Shown here: one piece after another, positions 17,194 to 27,654 of the stretch
How positions within the stretch are numbered: position 1 is the first letter of the stretch
How the letters are laid out: each line of letters begins with the position of its first letter
Source of the DNA: Variovorax boronicumulans
GTDB taxonomy: Bacteria; Pseudomonadota; Gammaproteobacteria; Burkholderiales; Burkholderiaceae_C
Reading direction: 5' to 3'
Assembly: GCF_019352895.1 (NCBI RefSeq)
Contig: NZ_JAAAFX010000003.1
Span: forward strand, 47,588-111,587
Length of the DNA: 64,000 nt
Notes under the pieces: model-generated
Database searches by the model: none
What the model was told of the DNA's origin: nothing
What the model saw: the letters and a program-made list of their open reading frames with translations, nothing else
Position numbers and translations under genes: made by a program

Positions 17194-18305
17194 GCCAGCT
17201 CTTCTCGCCCCTGCAGCTCGACGCCCTCACGCTGCCCAACCGCATCGTGATCGCGCCCATGTGCCAGTACTCGGCCGACGGCGCCGGCAACATGACCGAC
17301 TGGCACCTGATCCACCTGGGCCAGCTGGCGCTGTCGGGCGCGGGCCTGCTGATCATCGAGGCCACGGCGGTCGAGGCCATCGGCCGCATCACGCCGGCCG
17401 ACGTGGGGCTCTACGACGACGACAACCAGGCAGCGATCGCGCGCGTGCTGAAGGCTGTGCGCCAGCACTCGCGCATGCCGATCGCGATCCAGCTCGCACA
17501 CGCGGGCCGCAAGGCCTCGAGCCATGTGCCGTGGGAAGGCGGCCAATGCCTGGCGCCCGCCGAAGGCGCCTGGCAGACGGTGTCGTCCTCCGCGCTGCCG
17601 CATGCGGCCGGCGAACCCGCCCCCGTGGCGCTCGACGAGGCCGGCCTGGAGAGCGTGAAGGCCGCCTTCGTGCAGGCCGCGCAGCGCGCGCACGCGCTGG
17701 GCATCGATGCCATCGAGCTGCATGGCGCGCACGGCTACCTGCTGCACCAGTTCCTCTCGCCCCTCGCCAACCAGCGCAGCGACCGCTACGGCGGCTCGCT
17801 CGAGAACCGCATGCGCTTCCCGCTCGAAGTCTTCGAGGCGGTGCGCGCCGCGGTGCCGGCCGGCATGCCGGTGGGCGTGCGCATCTCGGCCACCGACTGG
17901 GTCGAGGGCGGCTGGGACATCGACTCGAGCATCGCCTTTGCCAAGGCCCTGGCCGCGCGTGGCTGCAGCTTCGTGCATGCCTCCTCGGGCGGCGTCTCGC
18001 CGCAGCAGAAGATCCCGCTGTCGCCGGGCTACCAGGTGCCGCTGGCCGAACGCCTGAAGGCCGCGCTCGACGTGCCGGTGTTTGCCGTGGGCCTGATCAC
18101 CGAAGCGAAGCAGGCCGAGGCCGTGATCGCCGCCGGCCAGGCCGATGCGGTGGCCATCGCGCGCGCCGCCTTGTTCGATCCGCACTGGCCCTGGCGTGCC
18201 GCGGCCGAGCTGGGCGCGCAGGTCGAGGCGCCGCCGCAGTACTGGCGTTCGCAGCCGCGCGACCTCAAGGCGCTGTTCGGCGAGGCCCGCATCGGCGCCC
18301 GCTGA
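17190..18305 (+). CDS. NADH:flavin oxidoreductase, YqjM-type Old Yellow Enzyme
   Basis: A 371-residue FMN-binding TIM barrel. Diagnostic segments are LPNRIVIAPMCQYSA with the active-site-type cysteine, QLAHAGRKAS, HGAHGYLLHQFLSPLAN and NQRSDRYGGSLENRMRF. The Cys in the MCQYSA motif marks the thermophilic-like YqjM class rather than classical OYE. These enzymes reduce activated carbon-carbon double bonds with NAD(P)H. Coupling to tesB may hint at unsaturated acyl substrates, but that is inference. Confidence 0.92.
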   Translation: MSQLFSPLQLDALTLPNRIVIAPMCQYSADGAGNMTDWHLIHLGQLALSGAGLLIIEATAVEAIGRITPADVGLYDDDNQAAIARVLKAVRQHSRMPIAIQLAHAGRKASSHVPWEGGQCLAPAEGAWQTVSSSALPHAAGEPAPVALDEAGLESVKAAFVQAAQRAHALGIDAIELHGAHGYLLHQFLSPLANQRSDRYGGSLENRMRFPLEVFEAVRAAVPAGMPVGVRISATDWVEGGWDIDSSIAFAKALAARGCSFVHASSGGVSPQQKIPLSPGYQVPLAERLKAALDVPVFAVGLITEAKQAEAVIAAGQADAVAIARAALFDPHWPWRAAAELGAQVEAPPQYWRSQPRDLKALFGEARIGAR

Positions 18306-18343
18306 GCGAGTCTTCTTTTTCTTTTCGTCTGGAGGTATCGCCC

Positions 18344-19150
18344 ATGTCCCGTTTCGACAAGTACCGCATCGGTGCCAAGGTCCGCCTGGCCGACATCGAT
18401 CCGGGGAACAAGGGCTTTCTCAAGGGCGACGAGGCCGCGCAAGGCGCGCAGCTCGACGCCCTGGCCATCCAGCTCGACGAACTGCAGAACCTCATGCATG
18501 CCGAGGGCCGGCGCAAACTGCTGCTGGTGCTGCAGGGCACCGACACCAGCGGCAAGGACGGCACGGTGCGCTGGGTGTTCTCGCGCACCTCGCCGCTGGG
18601 CGTGCGGGTGGCGGCCTTCAAGGCGCCCAGCCTCGAGGAGCAGGCGCACGACTTCCTCTGGCGCTGCCATGCGGTGGTGCCGCGCACCGGCGAGCTCGCG
18701 GTATGGAACCGCAGCCACTACGAAGACGTGCTGGTGCCGGTGGTCGAAGGCTGGATCGACAAGGCCGCGACGCAGCGCCGCTATGCGCAGATCAACGACT
18801 TCGAGCGGCTGCTGACAGAAACCGGCACGGTGGTGCTCAAGTGCATGCTGCACATCGACAAGGACGAGCAGCGCCAACGCCTGCAGGCGCGCATCGACGA
18901 CCCGTCCAAGAACTGGAAGTTCAGCATGGGCGACCTCGAGGCGCGCAAGAAGTGGAGCGACTACCAGCGCGCCTACGCGAAGGCGCTGGACGCCACCTCG
19001 ACCGACGTGGCGCCCTGGTACGTGGTGCCGGCCAACAGCAAGACGCACCGCAACCTGATGATTGCGCAGCTGCTGGTCAAGACGCTCAAGGACATGAAGC
19101 TCAGCGTGCCGCCGCCGGACCCGGCGCTCAAGGGGCTGGTGGTGCGCTGA
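18344..19150 (+). CDS. polyphosphate kinase 2 family protein
   Basis: A 268-residue PPK2 enzyme, which moves phosphate between polyphosphate and nucleotides in the cytoplasm. The Walker A-like loop LQGTDTSGKDGTVRWVF and the lid/Walker B region AVWNRSHYEDVLVPVV are complete, with FERLLTETGTVVLKCMLHI following. It is a single-domain form. Whether it phosphorylates AMP or ADP cannot be settled by eye. ATG 18344 is preceded by GGAGG at 18331-18335. The glycosyltransferase gene that follows is on the opposite strand, with 13 bp between stops. Confidence 0.93.
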   Translation: MSRFDKYRIGAKVRLADIDPGNKGFLKGDEAAQGAQLDALAIQLDELQNLMHAEGRRKLLLVLQGTDTSGKDGTVRWVFSRTSPLGVRVAAFKAPSLEEQAHDFLWRCHAVVPRTGELAVWNRSHYEDVLVPVVEGWIDKAATQRRYAQINDFERLLTETGTVVLKCMLHIDKDEQRQRLQARIDDPSKNWKFSMGDLEARKKWSDYQRAYAKALDATSTDVAPWYVVPANSKTHRNLMIAQLLVKTLKDMKLSVPPPDPALKGLVVR

Positions 19151-19163
19151 AGGGCGGCGCCGC

Positions 19164-20525
19164 TCAGCGCGCCAGCAGCCGGCGCAGGTCCGCGCGGGCG
19201 CGCCGCAGCACGCGGCGCGGCAGGCCAAGGCGCGCAGGGGGCGCCACCACGCAGGCGATCGCTTCGGCCGGGGGCGCCACCACGGCTTCCGCTGCAGGCG
19301 CAGGCACGTGCGGTGGCAAGGCGGCCAGCGTGCCGCGCAGCGTCGCGGCCACTTCCTTCGGCACGATGCTGCCCTGGATGTGGGCCGCCAGTTGCGCACC
19401 GCGCCTTGCCGCCTCGGTCCGATCGGCTGCGATGAAGCGCAAGGCGGCCACGGCCGACGCGAGATCGGGTTCGGCCCAGTGCTGGTCGGGCGTGTAGCTG
19501 CCGTTGGCCTCGCCGGGCCGTACCGGTGCGAGCGTCCAGTCGACGAAGCAGGCCGCCTCTGGATCGAGGAAGGCGGTCGGGCCGCCCCAGCCCGTGATCA
19601 CCACCGGCTTGGCCGCGAGCGCGGCCTCGAAGGCGCCCAGCCCCCAGCCTTCGGCCCGGCACAGCGAGACGAAGCAGTCGCCGGCCTCGTGCAGCGCCTG
19701 CAGGGCGCCGTCGGAGAGTTCATCGGTCAGCAGCCGGATCGGTGGCGGCACCCGGCCGTGGCGCAGCACCGCGCGGCCGATCATGGCTTCGAACTGTGGT
19801 TGCACCGGCACGCTCTGGCCTTCGTGGCCGGGGTCGCGGCGCACGCGCTCCAGGTCGTGCGCCGTGGTCTTGATGACCAGCGCCACCGGGTCGTCCGGGC
19901 CGAAGGCTTCGGCAAAGGCCGCGACCAGCGGGTCGATGGACTTGCGCTCCAGCCAGGTCGAGACCGTGTAGAAAATCTGCCGCCCTTCCAGGCCCGCCAG
20001 CAGCGGCCGCAGGCCGGCACGGTCCGCATCGCTCGCCGGCCGCTGCGACCGCGGCAGGTGGGGCACCACCCAGATCGGAATGTGCACGCCGCTGGCGCGG
20101 AAGACCTCGCGGTTCCATTCCGTCGGCACGATCACTGCGTCGAGGCCGTTGATCAGCGCCGGCCAGTGGGCGGGCAGGCGGTCGGTCTCCCACACGGTGT
20201 GGCCCACGATGCGACGCGCGCCCCGCGCACGTTCGCGTGCGATGAAGTGCGGGTAGTACTCGGGCACGAAATGGACGATGACGTTCTCGCAGGCGCGCGC
20301 ATCGTTACGTAGCGGCCACAGGTCCTCGGGGCCCGCCTCGGGCGAAGGCGCCGGCGCGTAGCCCAGGCCCAGCGCGCCGCCGGGCAGCATCGGCTCCCAG
20401 GCGATCTCGGCGCCCGCATCGCGCAACGCGCGCACCAGCGCGGCGGCCGCCACCGCATAGCCGCTGGTGTCGCCCAGGCCCACGTAACGCAGCGCCGGAC
20501 CGGCCGGGAAATGATTGAGAGACAT
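19164..20525 (-). CDS. glycosyltransferase family 4-like protein
   Basis: A 453-residue GT-B glycosyltransferase. The acceptor half begins ALRYVGLGDTSGYAVAAAALVRAL, and the donor half has FYTVSTWLERKSIDPLVAAF and the nucleotide-sugar motif RAEGWGLGAFEAALAAKPVV. A proline/alanine-rich tail and a basic C-terminus (RRVLRRARADLRRLLAR) follow. ATG 20525 is chosen because similarity starts there, but the leader has no clear ribosome-binding site. It faces the four other glycosyltransferase genes across a 151-bp divergent region and should add a sugar to the same glycan. Confidence 0.85.
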   Translation of the reverse strand: MSLNHFPAGPALRYVGLGDTSGYAVAAAALVRALRDAGAEIAWEPMLPGGALGLGYAPAPSPEAGPEDLWPLRNDARACENVIVHFVPEYYPHFIARERARGARRIVGHTVWETDRLPAHWPALINGLDAVIVPTEWNREVFRASGVHIPIWVVPHLPRSQRPASDADRAGLRPLLAGLEGRQIFYTVSTWLERKSIDPLVAAFAEAFGPDDPVALVIKTTAHDLERVRRDPGHEGQSVPVQPQFEAMIGRAVLRHGRVPPPIRLLTDELSDGALQALHEAGDCFVSLCRAEGWGLGAFEAALAAKPVVITGWGGPTAFLDPEAACFVDWTLAPVRPGEANGSYTPDQHWAEPDLASAVAALRFIAADRTEAARRGAQLAAHIQGSIVPKEVAATLRGTLAALPPHVPAPAAEAVVAPPAEAIACVVAPPARLGLPRRVLRRARADLRRLLAR

Positions 20526-20676
20526 TGGTAACAAATAGTGTACATTTGATCGACAGTGCCCCGTCGAGGGGCAGGAAGAGGGCCGGATCCAGCCCTGCCC
20601 CAGGGGCAAGAGGGGCCGCACGGCCGCTTCGAAGCCTCCCTTCGCGGTGCCTGCTGTCGGACAGCGCTTCTGATCC
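20526..20676. promoter_or_regulatory. divergent promoter region of the glycosyltransferase island
   Basis: The left end (20526-20552) is the only AT-rich patch within several kb (AACAAATAGTGTACATTTGA). It abuts the start of the minus-strand glycosyltransferase and contains TACACT, read on the minus strand as a plausible -10. The rest is GC-rich. Short G/C complementary tracts (GCCCCGTCGAGGGGC, 20567-20581 approximately) could fold. I found no clear -35 for either direction. Confidence 0.45.
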
Positions 20677-21621
20677 TTGGCCGTATCTCCCGTGACAGCA
20701 TCTTCCGCCCCCCGCATCCCGAACACGTACCACTTCGTCTTCGGGCTGCGTCCGCAGACCGAGCCCTTTCACCTGATGCACTACCTGTGCCTGGCCTCGT
20801 GCCTGGGGGTGAACCAGCCCGACCGCGTGGTCCTGCACCTGCACAACGAGCCTTTCGGCGAACTGTGGGACCTGATTCGCCCACGGATCGAGGTGGTTCC
20901 GATTCCCGAGCACGAGCTGCGCATCGATCTGCGCTACGACGACGACTACATCCGGCGTTTCGCCTACGCGCATGTGTCCGACTTCATCCGCCTGCGCATC
21001 CTGCACGAGCAGGGCGGCATCTATGCCGACATGGACTCGCTGTTCGTCGCACCGCCGCCTGCGCACTTGTTCGAGGCCTCCTGTGTGATGGGGCATGAGC
21101 GCGTCGACGTTGGCGTGTCGTCCTCACCTGAAGGCTCGCTGTGCAACGCGCTCATCATGGCCGAGCCCGGTTCGCCCTTCATCGCCACCTGGATCGAGCG
21201 CATGCCCGGCGCCTTCGACGGCAGCTGGAGCAACCACTCGACCTTCTTGCCCTACCGCCTGAGCCGCGAGTTGCCGCAGCAGATCCGCGTCGAGCCCGAG
21301 AGCCGCTTCTTCTCGCTGGACTGGTCGCGCGACGGTATCGCCGCGCTGTTCGAGCAGGACCGACAACTGCCGCCCGATGCGACCAGCCTGCACCTGTGGG
21401 CCCATCTCTGGTGGGACGTGGAGCGTCGTGACATGTCCGACTTCAACCACACGCTGCTGACCCCAGCCTACGTGGCGCATGCACGCACCACCTACGCCCG
21501 GATCGCGCGCCCCTTCCTGCCGCCGGGCTTGGCGCCGTCGGCCTTCGGGCACTGGCTGCGACAGCAGGCCGCGCCCCAGGGCTGGCTCGGGCGGCTGCGG
21601 GGTGGGCGTGCGGCGTCATGA
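20677..21621 (+). CDS. glycosyltransferase with DXD sugar-binding domain (GT32-like)
   Basis: A 314-residue protein (309 if GTG 20692 is the true start; both starts are non-ATG and lack a good ribosome-binding site). HVSDFIRLRILHEQGGIYADMDSLFV is the hallmark of the Gly_transf_sug/DXD family (Och1/capsule type), with the DMD triad binding metal and nucleotide sugar. It begins NTYHFVFGLRPQ, as expected for this fold. First gene of a four-gene plus-strand unit; its stop overlaps the next start by four bases (21618-21621). Confidence 0.85.
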   Translation: MAVSPVTASSAPRIPNTYHFVFGLRPQTEPFHLMHYLCLASCLGVNQPDRVVLHLHNEPFGELWDLIRPRIEVVPIPEHELRIDLRYDDDYIRRFAYAHVSDFIRLRILHEQGGIYADMDSLFVAPPPAHLFEASCVMGHERVDVGVSSSPEGSLCNALIMAEPGSPFIATWIERMPGAFDGSWSNHSTFLPYRLSRELPQQIRVEPESRFFSLDWSRDGIAALFEQDRQLPPDATSLHLWAHLWWDVERRDMSDFNHTLLTPAYVAHARTTYARIARPFLPPGLAPSAFGHWLRQQAAPQGWLGRLRGGRAAS

Positions 21622-22772
21622 GCGCGCCAGCCCCTGCGCGCAGCCGTGCACTGCTGCTGACCCACGTCTTTCCTGATCCACGGGGCGTCGGCCTGGCACG
21701 GCGCGGCTGGCGTTGGGCCTGCGAGCTCGCGGCCCAGCACGACCTGGAGATCGTGCTCATCACGCGCAACGCAGACCAGCCCGTCGCGCCGTCGCCCTTG
21801 CCCGGCACGCTGCACGTCGTGCATTGCACGGGCGCACCCCTCGCATCGCGACGGCTGGCCGACTGGTTCGACCCTGACGCCGCCGCGGCGCAGGCGCTCG
21901 GTGCACTCGACGGCCGGCGCCCCGCGCGCATCGTGGTGTTCCGCTTCTACCTGCACGACATGGCGGCGCAACTGCCCGCCGACTGGCGCGCGATCGCCGA
22001 GATGGACTGCGACGACCTCGAGTCCGCCACGCGCTGGAGCCTGGCCGCGCTGGCCTTGCGCCGCGGCCGCTGGTCCGCGGCGCGCGCCTGCATGGCGCAG
22101 GCGAGGGGCTATGCAAAGCTCGAACGCAGCCTGTTGCCCGCCTATGCCACGGTCCATGTCTCGGCCTTCGAGGATGCGGCACGGCTGCGCCGGCTGCCAG
22201 GGATGAAGGCGGTGCACGCGAGCCCCAACAAGCTCGTGCCCGAACCCGATCTCGTGCCCGCACCGATGCCCTTCGGCGGCCGCACGCTGCTGTTCGTCGG
22301 TGCGCTGTTCTACCCGCCCAACGAGGATGCGCTGCTGTGGTTCGCCAGCGCCGTGCTGCCCGCGCTGCGGCGGCTGGTGCCGGATGTGCGCATCGTGGCC
22401 GCGGGCCGCGCCGAAGAGGCGCTGGTGCAGCAGCTCGCGCGGCACGGCATCGTCTACGTCCATTCGCCCGCGGACCTGCGCCCGCTCTATGCCGAGGCCA
22501 CGGCCGTGATCGCGCCGGTGCGCGGCGGCGGCGGCACCAAGCTCAAGGTGCTCGAGGCCTGGCAGCACGAGCGTCCGCTGGTCGCGACCTCGCATGCCGC
22601 GCGCGGGCTCGCGGTCGAATCGGGGCGGCATCTGCTGGTGGCCGACCGCCCGCTGGATTTCGCGCGCCACTGCGCAGCCCTGCTCGCCGATCCAGTGCTG
22701 GCGGCCGCGCTGGTGCGCGACGCCGCGGTGCTGCTGAAGGCGCGTTACAGCCTCGACGTGCCCGCGCGCTGA
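21618..22772 (+). CDS. glycosyltransferase, GT-B fold (GT4-like)
   Basis: A 384-residue protein. N-terminal half: LLLTHVFPDPRGVGLARRGWR followed by an acceptor domain. C-terminal half: TLLFVGALFYPPNEDALLWF and IAPVRGGGGTKLKVLEAWQHERPLVATSHAARG, the pattern of GT4/GT1 enzymes that put the nucleotide sugar in the C-lobe. Acceptor and sugar are unknown. Translation is coupled to the DXD enzyme upstream, and a GTG-started giant transferase follows 9 bp later. Confidence 0.86.
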   Translation: MSAPAPARSRALLLTHVFPDPRGVGLARRGWRWACELAAQHDLEIVLITRNADQPVAPSPLPGTLHVVHCTGAPLASRRLADWFDPDAAAAQALGALDGRRPARIVVFRFYLHDMAAQLPADWRAIAEMDCDDLESATRWSLAALALRRGRWSAARACMAQARGYAKLERSLLPAYATVHVSAFEDAARLRRLPGMKAVHASPNKLVPEPDLVPAPMPFGGRTLLFVGALFYPPNEDALLWFASAVLPALRRLVPDVRIVAAGRAEEALVQQLARHGIVYVHSPADLRPLYAEATAVIAPVRGGGGTKLKVLEAWQHERPLVATSHAARGLAVESGRHLLVADRPLDFARHCAALLADPVLAAALVRDAAVLLKARYSLDVPAR

Positions 22773-22781
22773 AGGAGAGTC

Positions 22782-25286
22782 GTGAACCTGTCATCTGACA
22801 CCCCGGTGCCGTCGTCGCCGCTGTTCATCCTTTCGGTCGCGACCGGCTATGGTGGCGCGGAGCGCGACATCGAGATCCTGCTGCCCTACCTGGCTGCCGG
22901 CCGCAAGGTCGTGGTCTTCGCCTGCAGCAGCTACCACCTCGAGCGGCTAAGTCGCATCGAGCGGCCAGGCCTGGAGATCCATCGCATCGATGCCTCGCGC
23001 GACGGTTTCGTCGAAGCCGGTGCACGTTTGTTCGTGCAGCGCTACTTTGCGCTGCGGCCTTCGGCGATCCTGGCCAACACGCTCGATTCGCTGCGCATCC
23101 TTGCGCACGCCGCGAGCGACTTGCCCGGGCTCGATGTGCAGTCCTGCTTCTATGTGCGCGACTTCCAGTGGTTCGACCATGTGCCACTGCTGCAGACGAT
23201 GGCCCGCGCCACGCTGCTGGTGCCCGACCGCTCGGTGCTCGAGAAGCCCGACTACATCGGTCAGTACGCATGGCCGAACGGTCCGCTGCGCGCGCTGGTG
23301 ATGCCCAATCCGGTGGACATCCCGCCGGCCGCGTCGTCTGCCTTGCCCGTCGATGCCCCCTTCCTCCACCTGGCCACGGTCAACGGCTTCAAGGGCCATC
23401 GGCGGCTGGCCGATGCAGCCGCGATCCTGCATCGCAACTGCCCGGGTCTGCGCATCGAATCGCATGGACATCGACCGATCCCCGCGCTGTACGAACAGCT
23501 GTGCGAGCACATCGATGCGGTCGGTGCTGCGCAAACGCTGGTGCTGCACGAGCACGTGGTGGATCCGTCCGCGCTGCTGCGTCAGGCGCGCGCCGTTCTC
23601 GTGACCTCGATCTCGGAACATGGCGGCCCCGAGACCTTCGGCCGTACCCTGATCGAGGCCTGGGCCCACGGTCGGCCGGTGATCGCCTTTGCCTGTGGCG
23701 CGCCCGCCCACCTGGTCCGCCACGAGATCGACGGCCTGCTGGTCAACGAGGGAGACGTCGAAGGCCTCGCTGCGGCCATGGCCCGGCTGCACCATGACCC
23801 GGCATTGGCGGATCGGCTCGGCCGCAATGGCAGGGAACGTGCCGAGCGAGAGTTCGCGCCCGGCGTGGTGTTGCGGCAATTGCTGCCCGTGCTCGAGGGG
23901 CAGTGGTGCCCGCAGCCCGCCGCATCCCTGCGCCCGCCCACGGAGGATGGGCCCGTCACGCTGTTCGATGTCTCGCTCTCGCTGATGCTGGGCTGGCACT
24001 CGCCCGTGGGCATGCTGCGCGTGGAGAAGGACCTGGGCGAGCTGCTGGCGCTGCAGCGCACGCCGGTGCAGCTCGTGCGGCATGGCGCCGACGACGGGGG
24101 CTACCGTCGCCTGACCGCGCGCGAGCTGGAGTTCCTCGCCAACCGGCATGACGGCCGTGACGGCATCGGCATGCTGGCTGCGCGCGAACTCGCCACCACG
24201 CCGCTGCCGCCGCCCCGGCTGCCGCTGAGCGTCGGACGCTCGCTGCGGTTGTTGGGCAGGCTTCATCTGGCGCGGGGTGTGCATGGCGTGCGCGGCGCTG
24301 GAGGCCGACGTCTGTCTCGCTGGCTGCGCGGCCGCGCCGAGTCGGCGGTACGCAGCGCGCCGATCGACGCGGCGCGCTTTGCCCCAGGTGCGGGCGATGC
24401 GTTGCTGAGCGTCTCCAATCCCTGGGACTATGTCGGCCTGGGCGCCTTCCAGGCCTTGCGCGCCCGCGGCGTGCGCATCGTGCTCGCCGTGCACGACCTC
24501 ATGGTCTGGGAAACGCCGCAGTGGACGGCCGGACGCGATCCGCGCGACCATGCGGCGAACATGCTGCCGGTGCTGGCCGAAGCGGACCGGCTGGTGGCCG
24601 TCTCGCAGCACACCGCGAAGGTGGTCGCGCAGGCCTTCGCCTCGATCGACCGGTCGCTGCCGCCGATGCGCATCGCGCATCCCGCGGGCTTGTCCAGCAC
24701 GCATCTGCCCTTCGGCGGACCGCCCCCGGGCCTGGACCCCACACGCCCCTTCGTCGTCTATTGCTCGACCATCGAAGTACGCAAGAACCACTTGTTGCTG
24801 CTGCACCTGTGGGAGCGTCTGCGCCAGAGTCTGCCGCCCGAGCGATTGCCGGTGCTGGTCATTGCAGGGCGTTGGGGGTGGGGCGTGGAGCCGGTGCGCC
24901 TCGCGGTCGAGCGCAACTGGCGTCTTGCATCGCATGTGCACGTCGCGCAGGAGCTGCGTGACGAGCAGTTGCTGTGGCTCTATCGTCATGCGCGCTTCGC
25001 CGTCTTCCCCTCCTTCAACGAAGGTTTCGGCCTGCCGGTGGCGGAAGCGCTGGCAGTGGGCACGCCGGTCGTGGTGTCGGACCATCCGGCGCTCGTCGAG
25101 GCCTCGGGGGGGGCGATGCCCGCGATCGACGCGGGCGACCTGCCAGCCTGGCAGCGAGAGGTCGCTGCGCTGTGCCTGGACGATGCGCGCCTGGAGCAGT
25201 TGCGCGCGAGGGCTCAGACCTGCCGGGTCGCAGCACCCGACGAATTGCCCCGGGCGCTGGCCGATGCCGCGGGGCTTGCGCCATGA
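22782..25286 (+). CDS. two-domain glycosyltransferase (tandem GT4 modules)
   Basis: An 834-residue protein with GTG start 22782 and AAGGAG six bases upstream. It contains two GT-B modules. The first (about 10-380) has ATGYGGAERDIEILLPYL and SISEHGGPETFGRTLIEAWAHGRPV. A linker of about 150 residues rich in Arg/Leu follows. The second (about 535-830) has STIEVRKNHLLLLHLWERL and FPSFNEGFGLPVAEALAVGTPVVVSD. The EGFGLPVAEA and GPETFGRTLIEA motifs are the donor-binding EX7E regions of the two modules. Such fusions usually add two successive sugars or polymerise. The stop overlaps the next gene by four bases (25283-25286). Confidence 0.87.
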   Translation: MNLSSDTPVPSSPLFILSVATGYGGAERDIEILLPYLAAGRKVVVFACSSYHLERLSRIERPGLEIHRIDASRDGFVEAGARLFVQRYFALRPSAILANTLDSLRILAHAASDLPGLDVQSCFYVRDFQWFDHVPLLQTMARATLLVPDRSVLEKPDYIGQYAWPNGPLRALVMPNPVDIPPAASSALPVDAPFLHLATVNGFKGHRRLADAAAILHRNCPGLRIESHGHRPIPALYEQLCEHIDAVGAAQTLVLHEHVVDPSALLRQARAVLVTSISEHGGPETFGRTLIEAWAHGRPVIAFACGAPAHLVRHEIDGLLVNEGDVEGLAAAMARLHHDPALADRLGRNGRERAEREFAPGVVLRQLLPVLEGQWCPQPAASLRPPTEDGPVTLFDVSLSLMLGWHSPVGMLRVEKDLGELLALQRTPVQLVRHGADDGGYRRLTARELEFLANRHDGRDGIGMLAARELATTPLPPPRLPLSVGRSLRLLGRLHLARGVHGVRGAGGRRLSRWLRGRAESAVRSAPIDAARFAPGAGDALLSVSNPWDYVGLGAFQALRARGVRIVLAVHDLMVWETPQWTAGRDPRDHAANMLPVLAEADRLVAVSQHTAKVVAQAFASIDRSLPPMRIAHPAGLSSTHLPFGGPPPGLDPTRPFVVYCSTIEVRKNHLLLLHLWERLRQSLPPERLPVLVIAGRWGWGVEPVRLAVERNWRLASHVHVAQELRDEQLLWLYRHARFAVFPSFNEGFGLPVAEALAVGTPVVVSDHPALVEASGGAMPAIDAGDLPAWQREVAALCLDDARLEQLRARAQTCRVAAPDELPRALADAAGLAP

Positions 25287-26934
25287 CCATCGAACGAGAC
25301 ACCTTCGCGGAAGTGCCGGTGCGCGACGAGCGCTCGACCGCCACGCGATCGCTGCGTGCTGCGTTGCATTACTTCTCGGCGACGCTGCAGTCCCAGCAGG
25401 GGCTGCTCGATGCGCGACGGCGTGAGCTCGCTGCGATCGGGGACAAACTCGAAGAAGTCACCGACACGTTGGCCCATCGGCAGGCCGAGATCGAGGGGCT
25501 GCGGCAGACGCTGGCGCAGCGCGAGGCGGAGATCGACCGGCTCGCACAGGCACTGGCCCGGCCCTCGCGCTTGCGGCTCGTGTTGCGGCACCCGGTGCGC
25601 GCCGTGCGCTATGTGCTGCGTCGCATCGTCCAGCGGCTGCGCCCGGTGGCACCGCCCCAGGCCGCCGTGCTGCCGCAGCCGACGCCTGCGCTCGGCTGGA
25701 TGTCCACGCCCGTGCCTGCGCGCGTCCAGCCTTCCGACTATCGGGATCGCATGCGTGCCTTGCTGGACGAAGGCCCGTTCCGGGGGCTGCGCACATTGAC
25801 GCTCGTCGTGCCGCCCGCGATGCGCCAAGCCGGTGTCGCGATCGAAAGCGGCCTCGCCGAGACCGGCCTGGCCTGCACCGTCGCCTTCGCGATGCCTGCG
25901 CAGTTCACCGATGCGCTCTACCTCGTCGTGAATCCCTGCGCCTTCGCTCGATTGCCACCGGCTGGCCGGCGCATCGTGTGGCTGGTCGAGCCGGCCGAGC
26001 AAACGGCGACCCTGTCGGAGGCGGTGCTCGCGCCACTGGCCGAATCGCTGGCGATCTTCGATGCGTCGCTCACGCACATCGCGGCCTTGCAGGCGCGCGG
26101 CATTGCGCTGTACCAGACCTTCTATGTGCCGCTCGACCTTGCGACTGCTCCCGATGCCCTGCTGGCCGACGATTCCCCGATGGGCCTGGCCCATCTGCTG
26201 CCGCGCGCACTGCACGGTTGCGGCGCGATCGACGACGAGGCCTTCGAGCGTGCCACGCGCGGCACGCGCCTGGACGCGGACCATCTGGTGCTCTGCCTGC
26301 CGGAGTCGCTGGCCCGTTTCGAGAGCGCACGGGCTCACCTGCGGCCGGGCGCCGCGCTCTTTCCCGGTCTGCGCCAACTCGACGGATGGAAGGGCACGGC
26401 CCTGAGCTACCGCTTCATGGCACGTCGTGCGCTGGCCGCGGGACGCACGCGGCTGATCGTGTCGGAGGACGATGCCGAGTTGGGCGAGGGCTTCGAGGCG
26501 AGGCTGGCGAAGACGCTCGAGCACCTCGACCTGCATGCCGGCCGCTGGGACCTGTTCTCGGGCCTGCTGACCGACTTGTCGGAGCGCGCCGAGGTCAAGG
26601 CGGTCGAGGCCAGCGGGAGCGACCTGTTCCTGCGGCTGGACTCGGTCATCGGCATGGTCTTCGGCATCTACGGACCGCCCGCGCTCGCGGCACTGGCGAC
26701 CTACCGCGTGGCGGGCAACGACACGATGAAGGACACCATCGACCGCTACCTCGAAGCGCTGCGGTTGCGCTGCGTCACGATCTTCCCGCCGCTGGTGTGG
26801 CATGGCGAGGACTTCGCGTCCACGCTGTGGATGCCAGAGGGCTGGCGCTTCTCCAGCAACGAGTCGATGAACCCCATGATCCACCGCAGCCAGTTGCGGC
26901 TGGTCGCGAAGATCGGCGAGTGCCTCGAGCGCGA

Positions 26935-26950
<16 letters not shown>
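25283..26950 (+). CDS. coiled-coil protein with GT25-like domain
   Basis: A 555-residue protein. Residues about 35-95 are a heptad-rich coiled coil (LEEVTDTLAHRQAEIEGLRQ and a repeat-like continuation), followed by a basic stretch (RHPVRAVRYVLRRIVQRLR) that may contact membrane phospholipid. The C-terminal half contains SYRFMARRALAAGRTRLIVSE followed by DDAEL, resembling the EDD motif of GT25 LPS-type transferases, with a later LDSVIGMVFGIYG. The middle third is unassigned. This is the last gene of the island, and its final 16 bp overlap the end of the convergent livF gene. Confidence 0.7.
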
Positions 26951-27650
<700 letters not shown>

Positions 27651-27654
<4 letters not shown>
